Below are positions 7,034-14,204 of a DNA stretch of 46,012 nucleotides, piece after piece. The notes beneath the pieces are model-generated. The model did not search any database. It saw nothing but the letters and a program-made list of their open reading frames with translations, and was not told where the DNA came from. Positions within the stretch are counted from its first letter, which is position 1, and each line of letters starts with the position of its first letter. The translations under genes and the position numbers were made by a program. The DNA comes from CBDUEV01 sp965366365 (lineage in GTDB: Bacteria > Actinomycetota > Acidimicrobiia > Spongiisociales > JAENVV01), in assembly GCA_965366365.1 (NCBI GenBank), contig CBDUEV010000018.1, positions 1 to 46,012 of the forward strand, written 5' to 3'.

Positions 7034-8623
7034 CGCCATGGCGATGATGGCATCCATGGAAGCCGAGGCCGGGAGCGTGCCGAATGCGTGGCCCCAGTCT
7101 TGACCGAGCCGGCTGGCGCAGAAGGCGTCGGCCGCCTCCGGCGACGAATGCCGCACCATGAGTGACGCCTGGAGCGTCAGGGCCATCGTCTCCGTGATTC
7201 GCCGTGCGGCGATTTCGGGATCGTCTGGGTGAGCGAGCAGTCTTCCCAGCCGATCGATGGCCTGGTCCATTCGAGGATCGACGCCGCGCGCCAACTCGAC
7301 CTCGGCCATGAACGCCTCGCCGGTGTGCGGCTGCCGGGAGAGAGCCCGCAGCACATCGAGGCAGATGACGTTGCCCGAGCCCTCCCAGATCGAATTGAGT
7401 GGGCTCTCCCGGAACAGGCGCGGCATGATCGACTCCTCCACGTAACCCGCTCCGCCCAAACACTCCAGGGCCTCACCGACGTGAACCGGGGCGCGCTTGC
7501 ACACCCAATACTTGGCCACCGGAGTGGCGACGCGCCGGAAGAGGTCGTCGTCGGGGTCATCGAAGGAGGCGGCCACCCGCATCATGAGCAACGTCGCCGC
7601 CTCCGACTCCAACACCAGATCGGCCAGGACGTTCTTCATCAGGGGATGCTCGACGAGGAGGCGACCGAACGTGCTCCGATACCGGGCATGGTGGACGGCC
7701 TGGGCGGTCGCCTGGCGCATATGGCTGCTGGACCCGATGACGCAATCGAGACGGGTGTGATGGACCATCTCGATGATGGTCGGTACGCCGCGACCCTCCT
7801 CGCCGACTCGCTGGGCCCACGCAGATGAGAACTCGACCTCCGAAGAGGCGTTGGAGCGGTTGCCGAGTTTGTCTTTGAGCCTTTGGATGTGAAACCCGTT
7901 GGGCATCCCGTCGGGAGTCCAGCGCGGCAACAGGAAACACGTCAACCCGCCCGGCGCCTGGGCCAGGACGAGAAAGGCGTCGTTCATGGGCGCCGAACAG
8001 AACCACTTGTGACCATCGAGCCGGTATTCCCCATCCGACCCGGCCGGCGTCGCCCTCGTGATGTTGGCGCGCACGTCGGAGCCTCCCTGCTTCTCGGTCA
8101 TCCCCATCCCGAACAAGGCACCCTGCTTCTGGTCGGCGGGTGCATGAGACGGGTCATACACACGCGAGGTGACCAGAGGTCGCCACGCCTCCGCCAGATC
8201 TGGTTCTTGGGCCAGTGCGGGGAGCACGGAGTACGTCATCGAGATCGGGCAGCAGTGCCCCGCCTCGATCTGTCCGGCGAGGAAGAACATGGCGGCTCTC
8301 GCCACGTGGGCTCCCATCCGCGGCTCGGACCAGGGGAGCGCATGGAGCCCGGCGGAAACCGCCTGGCGCATCAGGTGGTGCCAGGCGGGGTGGAACGTCA
8401 CGGTGTCGGAGCGGTTGCCGAACCGGTCATGCGTGGCGAGGCGGGGGACATCCCGGTTCGCCTCATATCCCCACTCGATGGCTTCCGACGACCCGATCTT
8501 CTCTCCGTAGGCGATGATCTCCGGCGCCGCCCACTCGCCGCCGTACCGGGTCACCGCGGCTCTCAGCGTGGAGTCGGAGGTGTAGAGGTTGGTGTCGGCA
8601 AGGATCGGAGGATCGTTGGCCAT
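7025..8623 (-). CDS. aidB: AidB-family acyl-CoA dehydrogenase-like flavoprotein
   Basis: Homologue of E. coli AidB, an FAD protein of the acyl-CoA dehydrogenase superfamily induced by alkylation and able to bind DNA. The 532-aa length fits (E. coli ~540). Recognisable AidB segments include FHPAWHHLM, GMGMTEKQGGSDVR, RLKDKLGNRSNASSEVEF and a catalytic-type Glu414 in SIWEGSGNVICLDVLRAL. The start ATG 8621-8623 lies seven bases after TAGCAT on the minus strand. It converges on the DmdC-like gene and diverges from the small membrane-protein genes. Whether it protects DNA or oxidises an isovaleryl-type CoA in this organism is open; many actinobacteria carry AidB paralogues annotated as isovaleryl-CoA dehydrogenase. 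Confidence 0.9.
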   Translation of the reverse strand: MANDPPILADTNLYTSDSTLRAAVTRYGGEWAAPEIIAYGEKIGSSEAIEWGYEANRDVPRLATHDRFGNRSDTVTFHPAWHHLMRQAVSAGLHALPWSEPRMGAHVARAAMFFLAGQIEAGHCCPISMTYSVLPALAQEPDLAEAWRPLVTSRVYDPSHAPADQKQGALFGMGMTEKQGGSDVRANITRATPAGSDGEYRLDGHKWFCSAPMNDAFLVLAQAPGGLTCFLLPRWTPDGMPNGFHIQRLKDKLGNRSNASSEVEFSSAWAQRVGEEGRGVPTIIEMVHHTRLDCVIGSSSHMRQATAQAVHHARYRSTFGRLLVEHPLMKNVLADLVLESEAATLLMMRVAASFDDPDDDLFRRVATPVAKYWVCKRAPVHVGEALECLGGAGYVEESIMPRLFRESPLNSIWEGSGNVICLDVLRALSRQPHTGEAFMAEVELARGVDPRMDQAIDRLGRLLAHPDDPEIAARRITETMALTLQASLMVRHSSPEAADAFCASRLGQDWGHAFGTLPASASMDAIIAMAPA

Positions 8624-8630
8624 GGCGCGG

Positions 8631-8636
8631 ATGCTA
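8631..8636 (-). promoter_or_regulatory. -10 element of aidB
   Basis: Read on the minus strand the hexamer is TAGCAT, seven bases before the aidB ATG. It belongs to a 61-base divergent intergenic region shared with the gene at 8685. Confidence 0.45.
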
Positions 8637-8670
8637 CTGCGGCAGGGCAGGCGGCGGACCCTGCTTGGTG

Positions 8671-8676
8671 TAGCCT
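8671..8676 (+). promoter_or_regulatory. -10 element of the small membrane-protein pair
   Basis: TAGCCT at 8671-8676 lies eight bases before ATG 8685, the same near-leaderless geometry as at other promoters of the window. Confidence 0.4.
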
Positions 8677-8684
8677 CTCAGGAC

Positions 8685-8990
8685 ATGAGCGAAAACAAGA
8701 TACAAGAACTACCCGATATGGTCACGCAGCTCTACGGGATCTCGAAGGAGTATGTCCTTCAAGAGACCGTCGAGCCGGCCAAGCGGATCGGCCGCACCGC
8801 TGGGATGGGGTTGGCCGCCGCCCTGCTGTTCGGTATCGGCGCGATTCTCATGTCTATCGCGGTGTTGCGGTGGATCGTCGGGGCCCTACCCGACACTCCG
8901 TTATGGAGCACCGCAGGGTACGGGATCACGTTCGTGGCCCTCGCCGCCGTGATCGGAATCCTTGGATGGAGGATGAACGCCAATGGTTGA
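8685..8990 (+). CDS. Small two-helix membrane protein (holin-X/DUF-like)
   Basis: A 101-aa protein with a polar N-terminal ~40 residues and two hydrophobic helices, about residues 44-66 and 76-96, joined by a short loop. The layout recalls the actinobacterial putative holin-X superfamily (Phage_holin_3_6), which in chromosomes is a membrane protein of unknown role and not evidence of a prophage. ATG 8685 is chosen over upstream in-frame codons because it follows a -10 element by eight bases and the extra upstream residues overlap the aidB start. It overlaps the next gene by eight bases, so the two are one transcription unit. Confidence 0.7.
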   Translation: MSENKIQELPDMVTQLYGISKEYVLQETVEPAKRIGRTAGMGLAAALLFGIGAILMSIAVLRWIVGALPDTPLWSTAGYGITFVALAAVIGILGWRMNANG

Positions 8991-9174
8991 AATCGACGAT
9001 GTCCGGGCTCAGGCCAAGAAGATCGAAGAGGCCGTCAAAGAAACCCAACAGACGGCCAAGACATCGGCGACCTGGGCAGTCGGGGGACTCGTTCTCCTGC
9101 TGATCGTCGTCTTCCTGCTCGGGAGGAAACGGGGCAAGGAGGGCGGTGCCGTCGTCGAGGTCTACAAGATCTGA
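8983..9174 (+). CDS. Single-pass small membrane protein
   Basis: A 63-aa protein: a charged amphipathic N-terminal helix (about 3-25, rich in Lys, Glu and Gln), one transmembrane segment (about 29-47) and a basic RKRGK stop-transfer tail. It starts eight bases before the end of the preceding membrane protein, so the two are translationally coupled and may form a complex. I do not recognise a named family. It faces the minus-strand gene at 9184 across a 9-base gap. Confidence 0.7.
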   Translation: MVEIDDVRAQAKKIEEAVKETQQTAKTSATWAVGGLVLLLIVVFLLGRKRGKEGGAVVEVYKI

Positions 9175-9183
9175 CCCGACAAC

Positions 9184-9420
9184 TCAGACGGATGGATCCC
9201 GGGCAGGGCGCATGTCGACGACGACCCTCTCGCCTCGCTCGACTCGTTCGCTGTGCAGCAGCACCCTCTCTCGGGGACGCCTAAACCATGCCAGCAACAA
9301 CGCGGCTGCGCCGAGGGCGATGATCGTCTGATCCCCTTCCCGGAAGCCCCGCCACAGGCGGGCCACGCCGAAACCGAGCAGGTTGCCGAGTCCGAGTTGT
9401 CTGAGTACCGACCTGAGCAT
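9184..9420 (-). CDS. Small membrane protein of unknown function
   Basis: A 78-aa reading frame with a hydrophobic stretch at about residues 32-46, flanked by Arg-rich segments on both sides. Codon use resembles the neighbours. It is supported by an upstream TAAGCT on its own strand six bases before the ATG, the same leaderless pattern as other genes here. It converges on the gene ending at 9174 and diverges from the 31-aa gene at 9467. No family is recognised. Confidence 0.6.
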   Translation of the reverse strand: MLRSVLRQLGLGNLLGFGVARLWRGFREGDQTIIALGAAALLLAWFRRPRERVLLHSERVERGERVVVDMRPARDPSV

Positions 9421-9426
9421 GCGGCC

Positions 9427-9432
9427 AGCTTA
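9427..9432 (-). promoter_or_regulatory. -10 element of the 78-aa membrane protein gene
   Basis: On the minus strand this reads TAAGCT and is six bases before the start codon at 9420. Confidence 0.4.
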
Positions 9433-9453
9433 GGGGAACGTCGCGATGCGCCG

Positions 9454-9459
9454 TACACT
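9454..9459 (+). promoter_or_regulatory. -10 element of the 31-aa membrane peptide / trmI unit
   Basis: TACACT at 9454-9459 is seven bases before ATG 9467. It probably drives the mini-gene together with trmI, which begins four bases after the mini-gene stop. Confidence 0.5.
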
Positions 9460-9466
9460 GGCCGGC

Positions 9467-9562
9467 ATGCGAAATCAGAAGATGGTGAAGATCGTCGTGT
9501 GGGCAGTGGTCTTGGGAATGGTTCTGACCGGGATCGCCGGGGCCCTCTCGGTGCTCTCGTGA
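9467..9562 (+). CDS. 31-aa membrane miniprotein, Prli42-like
   Basis: A 31-residue open frame: a short basic, polar start (MRNQKMVK) followed by one hydrophobic helix to the C-terminus (ending GALSVLS). Size, charge distribution and the IVVW-type start of the helix resemble Prli42, the 31-aa miniprotein that anchors the stressosome in Listeria, as I recall it. Whether it is a true homologue cannot be decided by eye. It follows a -10 element by seven bases and ends four bases before trmI. The position, promoter and helix make it a likely real gene, though it is too short for normal gene callers. Confidence 0.65.
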   Translation: MRNQKMVKIVVWAVVLGMVLTGIAGALSVLS

Positions 9563-9566
9563 ACCG

Positions 9567-10424
9567 ATGACCGAACCGACCGCCGCCCGAGCCTCTGCTT
9601 TTCGAGCCGGGGACCTGTGTTTGGTGATCGACAACAAGGACCGGCGCTACCTGCTCAACCTGACGGAAACGGGCAAGTTCTCCACCCATCGGGGCATCAT
9701 CGAGCACCGAGAGATCATCGGAGCCGTGGACGGCGCGACCTTCACCACGGAGGCCGGTGGCAAGTACGTCATGTTGCGGCCCCGTCTCACCGACTACATC
9801 CTGAAGATGAAGCGCGGCGCCCAGGTGGTGTACCCGAAGGACATCGGTCCGATCCTCGTCTTCGCCGACATCAAACCCGGTGCTGTCGTTCTCGAGGCAG
9901 GGACGGGATCGGGGGCTCTGACGATGGCTTTGGTGCAGGCGGTCGGTCCCCACGGGCGGGTCATCTCGATCGAACGGCGAGAGGACCACGCTGCGCATGC
10001 TCGGGCCACCATCGAACGGTGGTTCGGAGGTATCCCCGACGCGCTGGAACTCCGCATCGGCTCCGTCGAAGAACATCTCGCAGGTGTGGAGCCCGACCGG
10101 ATCGTGCTCGATCTGCCCGAGCCATGGCACACCGCCGATATCGCCGCCGAGCATCTCGCCCCGGGCGGAGTGTTCTGCTCATACGTGCCCACGGTCCCGC
10201 AGATGCAGCAAACCGTGGAGGCGCTCCGCCGTTCGAGACGCTTCCTCGACATCACCAACTTCGAAGCGATGCACCGCACCTGGAACGTCGAGGGCAGGTC
10301 GGTGCGGCCGGATCACAAGATGGTCGGTCACACCGGTTTCGTGACGGTGGCCCGCAAGACCGAGCCGTTGGACGGGGGAGTGGAGACCGCCACGCTGTTC
10401 GAGGACGCCCCGCTCGATCGGTGA
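9567..10424 (+). CDS. trmI: tRNA (adenine-N1)-methyltransferase TrmI
   Basis: SAM-dependent enzyme forming 1-methyladenosine at position 58 in the T loop of tRNAs. The 285-aa protein has the TrmI layout: an N-terminal beta domain (about 1-80, with GIIEHREIIG) and a Rossmann methyltransferase domain with SAM motif VLEAGTGSGALT and acidic SIERRE. The substrate motif is LDLPEPW. The C-terminal segment has AMHRTWNVEGRSVRPDHKMVGHTGF cut by short loops as in the Mycobacterium tuberculosis enzyme Rv2118c, which also lies a few genes upstream of mpa. No clear ribosome site precedes ATG 9567, so translation may be coupled to the mini-gene that ends four bases earlier. Confidence 0.94.
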   Translation: MTEPTAARASAFRAGDLCLVIDNKDRRYLLNLTETGKFSTHRGIIEHREIIGAVDGATFTTEAGGKYVMLRPRLTDYILKMKRGAQVVYPKDIGPILVFADIKPGAVVLEAGTGSGALTMALVQAVGPHGRVISIERREDHAAHARATIERWFGGIPDALELRIGSVEEHLAGVEPDRIVLDLPEPWHTADIAAEHLAPGGVFCSYVPTVPQMQQTVEALRRSRRFLDITNFEAMHRTWNVEGRSVRPDHKMVGHTGFVTVARKTEPLDGGVETATLFEDAPLDR

Positions 10425-10447
10425 TGGGGTTAGAGGCTCACTGTGGC

Positions 10448-10453
10448 TATCAT
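10448..10453 (+). promoter_or_regulatory. -10 element of the ferredoxin gene
   Basis: TATCAT at 10448-10453 is in the 65-base gap after trmI. The start codon is 36 bases further on and has its own AGGAG site at 10477-10481, so this gene has a conventional leader. Confidence 0.4.
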
Positions 10454-10489
10454 GTCGCCACGACGATTTCGAACGCAGGAGTCAAGAAC

Positions 10490-10735
10490 ATGAAGGTGTG
10501 GATCGACCAGGACCTGTGCACAGGTGACGGCCTGTGCGAAGAGATTGCGCCAGACGTGTTCGTGCTCCTCGACGACGGCCTGGCCTACGTCCGCGAAGGT
10601 GACAAGATCTACGCGGCGGCGGAAGGCAACGAAGAAGGGGCGGCAGGCTTGGCAGTCGTGCCGGCCGGCCAGGAAGACATCACCATCGAGTCGGCCGAGG
10701 AATGCCCCGGCGAGTGCATCTTCATCGAACCGTAG
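10490..10735 (+). CDS. Single-cluster ferredoxin
   Basis: Small acidic electron carrier of 81 aa. Cysteines are Cys10 and Cys16 (C-x5-C) near the N-terminus and Cys72-Pro with Cys76 near the C-terminus (CPGEC). The C-x5-C plus CP pattern is that of actinobacterial 3Fe-4S ferredoxins that serve cytochrome P450s and related oxygenases. Cys76 is an additional cysteine and could allow a 4Fe-4S cluster. ATG 10490 follows AGGAG by eight bases. No redox partner is adjacent. It sits between trmI and mpa and is closed off by a hairpin terminator, so it is a single-gene unit. Confidence 0.88.
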   Translation: MKVWIDQDLCTGDGLCEEIAPDVFVLLDDGLAYVREGDKIYAAAEGNEEGAAGLAVVPAGQEDITIESAEECPGECIFIEP

Positions 10736-10775
10736 GGTCGACACCAGCGAGCTCCACGACCCAATCCAAGATCGC

Positions 10776-10808
10776 AGTGAGGCACCGACCAGGTGCCTCA
10801 CTCTCTTT
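10776..10808 (+). terminator. Terminator hairpin after the ferredoxin gene
   Basis: An 11-bp perfect stem (10776-10786 with 10792-10802), loop GACCA, is followed by a short pyrimidine tract CTCTTT. It separates the ferredoxin gene from the mpa promoter. Confidence 0.75.
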
Positions 10809-10886
10809 GGGCGAGCGCCACGCCGGCCGTCGGAGGCTGGGCCACGATGCCCCTCTTCAAAGCGGCCATGCGGCACTAGGGTGATC

Positions 10887-10916
10887 TTCGAGACAGGAAT
10901 AAGGCTGCCGTATAAT
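10887..10916 (+). promoter_or_regulatory. Promoter of mpa
   Basis: TATAAT at 10911-10916 is a perfect -10 hexamer, with TTCGAG (10887-10892) 18 bases upstream as a weak -35. The start codon of mpa is 37 bases beyond the -10. It probably opens the proteasome transcription unit. Confidence 0.65.
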
Positions 10917-10953
10917 GCGCGCAGTGCGTCCCCTGTCGTGAAAGTACGGTGAG

Positions 10954-12675
10954 ATGACGACCGAGAACCCAGAGTCCCAAGAGCCCCGAGCGACGATTCG
11001 CCAGCTCGAAGAGGAAATGGCCGTGTTGCGTCATCGTCTCCAGGAGGCGCCTCGCCGGATTCGACTGCTGGAAGAGCAGCTGATCGAGACCAAAGGCAAG
11101 CTCGTCCAGGCTTCTCAGCAGAACGAGAAGCTGGCGGCGGTCCTCACCGAGGCCAGAGAGCAACTCGCCGTGCTCCGTCAGGAAGTCGAGAAACTCTCGG
11201 CGCCGCCGAACCCCTTTGCCACCGTTCTCCAGGTCAATGACGACGGCACCGTGGACATCAGCGCGGCGGGCCGCAAGCTCCGGGTGCTCGCCCAGCCGAC
11301 CATCGAGGTCAAGCAACTCCAGGTCGGTCAAGAGGTGCTCCTCAACGACGCCTCGAACATCGTGGATGTGCGCACCATCGAGACGACCGGAGACGTCGTC
11401 GCCGTCAAGGAACGCCTCCCCGACGGCCGGCTCCTGGTTCTCGCCCATGCCGATGAGGAACGAGTCGTGCGCCTCGCCGACAGCATGTCCGAGACCTTCG
11501 TACGGGCTGGTGACCACGTCCGCCTCGATAATCGCACCAACCTCGTGTACGAAAAGCTGGCGCGGCCCGAGGTGGAGGAACTCGTGCTCGAGGAGGTGCC
11601 GGACGTCGACTATTCGCAGGTCGGTGGTCTCGGCGACCAGATCGAGACGATCCGGGATGCGGTCGAGTTGCCCTACGTTCACAAGGCCCTGTTCGCCGAC
11701 TATCAACTCGAGGCCCCGAAAGGCGTCCTCCTCTACGGCCCTCCCGGCTGCGGGAAGACCCTGATTGCCAAGGCCGTGGCCAACAGCCTCGCCAAGGCGG
11801 TCGCCGAGCGGAGCGGACGTTCAGACGCTCGGTCCTATTTCCTCAACATCAAGGGTCCGGAACTTCTCAACAAGTACGTCGGTGAGACCGAACGGCAGAT
11901 CCGGCTCATCTTCCAACGCGCCAAGGAGAAGTCCGAAGAGGGTGTGCCGGTCATTGTGTTCTTCGACGAGATGGACTCACTGTTCCGCACCCGTGGAACC
12001 GGGATCTCCTCGGACGTGGAGTCCACGATCGTCCCCCAGCTCCTTTCGGAGTTGGACGGTGTCGAAGCCCTCAAGAACGTGATCGTCATCGGCGCTTCGA
12101 ACCGGGAGGATCTCATCGACCCGGCCATCCTGAGGCCCGGACGGCTGGACGTGAAGATCAAGATCAGCCGCCCGGACGAGGAGGCCGCCCGGCAGATCTT
12201 CTCGATCTACCTCACACACGACCTTCCCTACGACCAGACAGAGCTCGCGGCCTTCGACGGAGATCTGGAGCGCTACCTCGCTTCGACGATCGACGAAACC
12301 GTGACCCGGATGTACGCCACCGACGAAGCCAACGAGTTCCTCGAAGTCACCTACGCCAACGGCGATCGCGAGATCCTCTTCTACAAGGACTTCTCCAGCG
12401 GAGCCATGATCGAGAACATCGTTCGCCGCGCCAAGAAGGACGCCATCAAGCGGCAGATCGCCGACGGCACGACCGGCGTGCGGGCCGAGGACCTCTTCAA
12501 TGCGATCAAGCAGGAATATCGCGAGCACGAAGATCTCCCGAACACGACCAACCCCGATGACTGGGCGAAGATCTCCGGCAAGAAGGGCGAGCGCATCGTC
12601 TACGTCCGCACGCTGATCGAGGGTGAACAACAAGGCCGCAACGTCGAAACCACCCCCACAGGTCAGTACCTCTAG
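10954..12675 (+). CDS. mpa: Proteasome-associated AAA ATPase (Mpa/ARC)
   Basis: Hexameric ATPase that binds Pup on substrates, unfolds them and threads them into the 20S core. The 573-aa protein shows an N-terminal coiled coil (about 10-85) that binds Pup. An inter-domain OB region (about 90-220) and the AAA module follow. Walker A is GPPGCGKT at 262-269, and Walker B has Asp338-Glu339 in VFFDEMDS. The arginine-finger region is ILRPGRLD. The C-terminus ends in Gln-Tyr-Leu, the motif by which Mpa docks into the proteasome alpha ring. Length and order agree with M. tuberculosis Mpa. The start ATG 10954 has only a weak GGTGAG just before it. Confidence 0.96.
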   Translation: MTTENPESQEPRATIRQLEEEMAVLRHRLQEAPRRIRLLEEQLIETKGKLVQASQQNEKLAAVLTEAREQLAVLRQEVEKLSAPPNPFATVLQVNDDGTVDISAAGRKLRVLAQPTIEVKQLQVGQEVLLNDASNIVDVRTIETTGDVVAVKERLPDGRLLVLAHADEERVVRLADSMSETFVRAGDHVRLDNRTNLVYEKLARPEVEELVLEEVPDVDYSQVGGLGDQIETIRDAVELPYVHKALFADYQLEAPKGVLLYGPPGCGKTLIAKAVANSLAKAVAERSGRSDARSYFLNIKGPELLNKYVGETERQIRLIFQRAKEKSEEGVPVIVFFDEMDSLFRTRGTGISSDVESTIVPQLLSELDGVEALKNVIVIGASNREDLIDPAILRPGRLDVKIKISRPDEEAARQIFSIYLTHDLPYDQTELAAFDGDLERYLASTIDETVTRMYATDEANEFLEVTYANGDREILFYKDFSSGAMIENIVRRAKKDAIKRQIADGTTGVRAEDLFNAIKQEYREHEDLPNTTNPDDWAKISGKKGERIVYVRTLIEGEQQGRNVETTPTGQYL

Positions 12676-12686
12676 TGGAGGATCGA

Positions 12687-12725
12687 ATGGCCGACCTCAT
12701 GCGGGTTTCCCCGACGGGCCACTGA
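12687..12725 (+). CDS. Putative 12-codon leader ORF upstream of dop
   Basis: ATG 12687 is preceded at the right distance by GTGGAGGATCGA, the best ribosome site in this region, and opens a 12-residue frame (MADLMRVSPTGH). Its TGA ends two bases before the dop ATG, in another frame. The dop start itself has no ribosome site. The leader may therefore load ribosomes that re-initiate at dop. Reality as a peptide is not shown. Confidence 0.35.
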   Translation: MADLMRVSPTGH

Positions 12726-12727
12726 CG

Positions 12728-14203
12728 ATGGCGCGCCCCATCGTGTACGGGACAGAGACCGAGTTCGGGATCTCGATCCGCAACCAGCACGACTTCAACC
12801 CTGCTCTGGCTTCGGGATTGGTGGTCAATGCCTACCGCGGCGGCCGAACCCGGGTGCAGTGGTCGTTCGAGGAGGAATCCCCCGGGCGTGACGCGCGTGG
12901 CTTCGGGTTCGAGAGCGGCGGGGCGGGCGATTACGACTCCGGCGTGGTCAATATGGTCCTCACCAACGGCGCCCGCCTCTATGTCGACCACGCCCATCCC
13001 GAGTACTCCTCCCCGGAATGCTCGGATCCTCTCCAAGCGGCGCTGTACGACAAGGCCGGTGAGGTGGTCTTGGCTCGGGCGGCCGCCGCGGCGCAGGAAC
13101 TGCTCCGGGAGGGCGAAGTACTCGGGATCTACAAGAACAACAGCGACGGGAAAGGGAACTCGTACGGCGCCCACGAGAACTACCTGGTTCCCCGGGCGAT
13201 TCCCTTTGGTGACATCGTCTCGGCACTCACGACCTTCTTCGTCACCCGGCAGATCATCACCGGGGCGGGGAAGGTCGGCAGCGAGAACGGACGCCCCGAC
13301 GTGCCGTTCCAGATCACGCAGCGAGCGGACTTCTTCGAGGAGGAGGTTGGCCTCGAAACGACTCTCAAGCGGCCGATCATCAACACACGCGACGAACCGC
13401 ACGCCGACCCCGAGAAGTACCGCCGGCTCCACGTCATCATCGGCGACGCCAACCTCTCGGAGGTGCAGACGTTCGTGAAGCTGGGGGCCACCGGTCTGCT
13501 CCTGGCCGCCCTCGACGACGGTGCGCTGCCCGACAGCCTCGAACTCGATCAACCGGTGGCGGCCTGCTGGCAGGTCAGTCACGACATCGATCTGAACCAG
13601 CCGCTCCGACTGGCGACCGGCGGCACGGCCACGGCGCTGGAGCTCCAGCAGCAATACCACGAATGGCTGTCGAAGTACTCAGAACGCCAACAGGATGATC
13701 CCGTGACTCGGATGGTCCTCGCCGAGTGGGGAAGCTTGTTGGACGACCTCGAAACCGATCCTCTCTCTACAGCGGATCGGCTGGATTGGGTGGCCAAGTA
13801 TCGGCTCCTCCTCGGCTTCTCCGAGCGAGGCGTCTCCTGGAGCGACGCCAAAATGCGTGCATTCGACCTCCAATACCATGATGTCGATCCCGCCCGTTCG
13901 CTCTACCAGCGCCTCGTCCGGCGAGATCAGGTGCGTCGGCTCTTCACCGCCGAAGAGATCGAGGAGGCCACAGAAGAGGCACCCGAGACGACGCGCGCCT
14001 GGTTCCGCGGCCAGTGCGTCCGGAAGTTCGCCGGTGAGCTCACGGCCGCCAACTGGGACTCGCTGATCTTCGACACCGGACATGAGTTCATGAAACGGGT
14101 GCCTATGATGGAGCCCCTACGTGGGACCAAGGAGCTGGTAGGTGACCTGGTCGCCGAGGCCGATGATGCCATCGATCTTCTCGCAGCCCTAGGAGGTGCC
14201 TGA
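12728..14203 (+). CDS. dop: Depupylase / Pup deamidase Dop
   Basis: Carboxylate-amine-ligase-fold enzyme that removes Pup from proteins and, where Pup ends in Gln, deamidates it. The 491-aa protein begins IVYGTETEFGIS, with the catalytic-fold glutamates, and has a long insert near residues 40-60 (ESPGRDARGFGF), the Dop loop that distinguishes it from PafA. Later segments are HPEYSSPECSDP, YKNNSDGKGNSYGAHENY and INTRDEPHADPEKYRRLHVI. ATG 12728 gives the family N-terminus. The frame is open 35 codons further back, but those residues are not Dop-like. Because the Pup encoded next already ends in Glu, depupylation rather than deamidation should be the needed activity. Confidence 0.95.
   Translation: MARPIVYGTETEFGISIRNQHDFNPALASGLVVNAYRGGRTRVQWSFEEESPGRDARGFGFESGGAGDYDSGVVNMVLTNGARLYVDHAHPEYSSPECSDPLQAALYDKAGEVVLARAAAAAQELLREGEVLGIYKNNSDGKGNSYGAHENYLVPRAIPFGDIVSALTTFFVTRQIITGAGKVGSENGRPDVPFQITQRADFFEEEVGLETTLKRPIINTRDEPHADPEKYRRLHVIIGDANLSEVQTFVKLGATGLLLAALDDGALPDSLELDQPVAACWQVSHDIDLNQPLRLATGGTATALELQQQYHEWLSKYSERQQDDPVTRMVLAEWGSLLDDLETDPLSTADRLDWVAKYRLLLGFSERGVSWSDAKMRAFDLQYHDVDPARSLYQRLVRRDQVRRLFTAEEIEEATEEAPETTRAWFRGQCVRKFAGELTAANWDSLIFDTGHEFMKRVPMMEPLRGTKELVGDLVAEADDAIDLLAALGGA
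14191..14198 (+). promoter_or_regulatory. Strong ribosome binding site of pup
   Basis: AGGAGGTG at 14191-14198, six bases before ATG 14205, is the longest match to the 16S anti-Shine-Dalgarno sequence in the window. It decides the pup start over GTG 14196 and suggests Pup is made in higher amount than Dop from the same message. Confidence 0.75.
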
Positions 14204-14204
14204 C

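Noticed and set aside
8685..8990. Prophage remnant because of a holin-like two-helix protein
   Set aside because: No lysin, tail, terminase or integrase gene is near, codon use matches neighbours, and such proteins are common in actinobacterial chromosomes.
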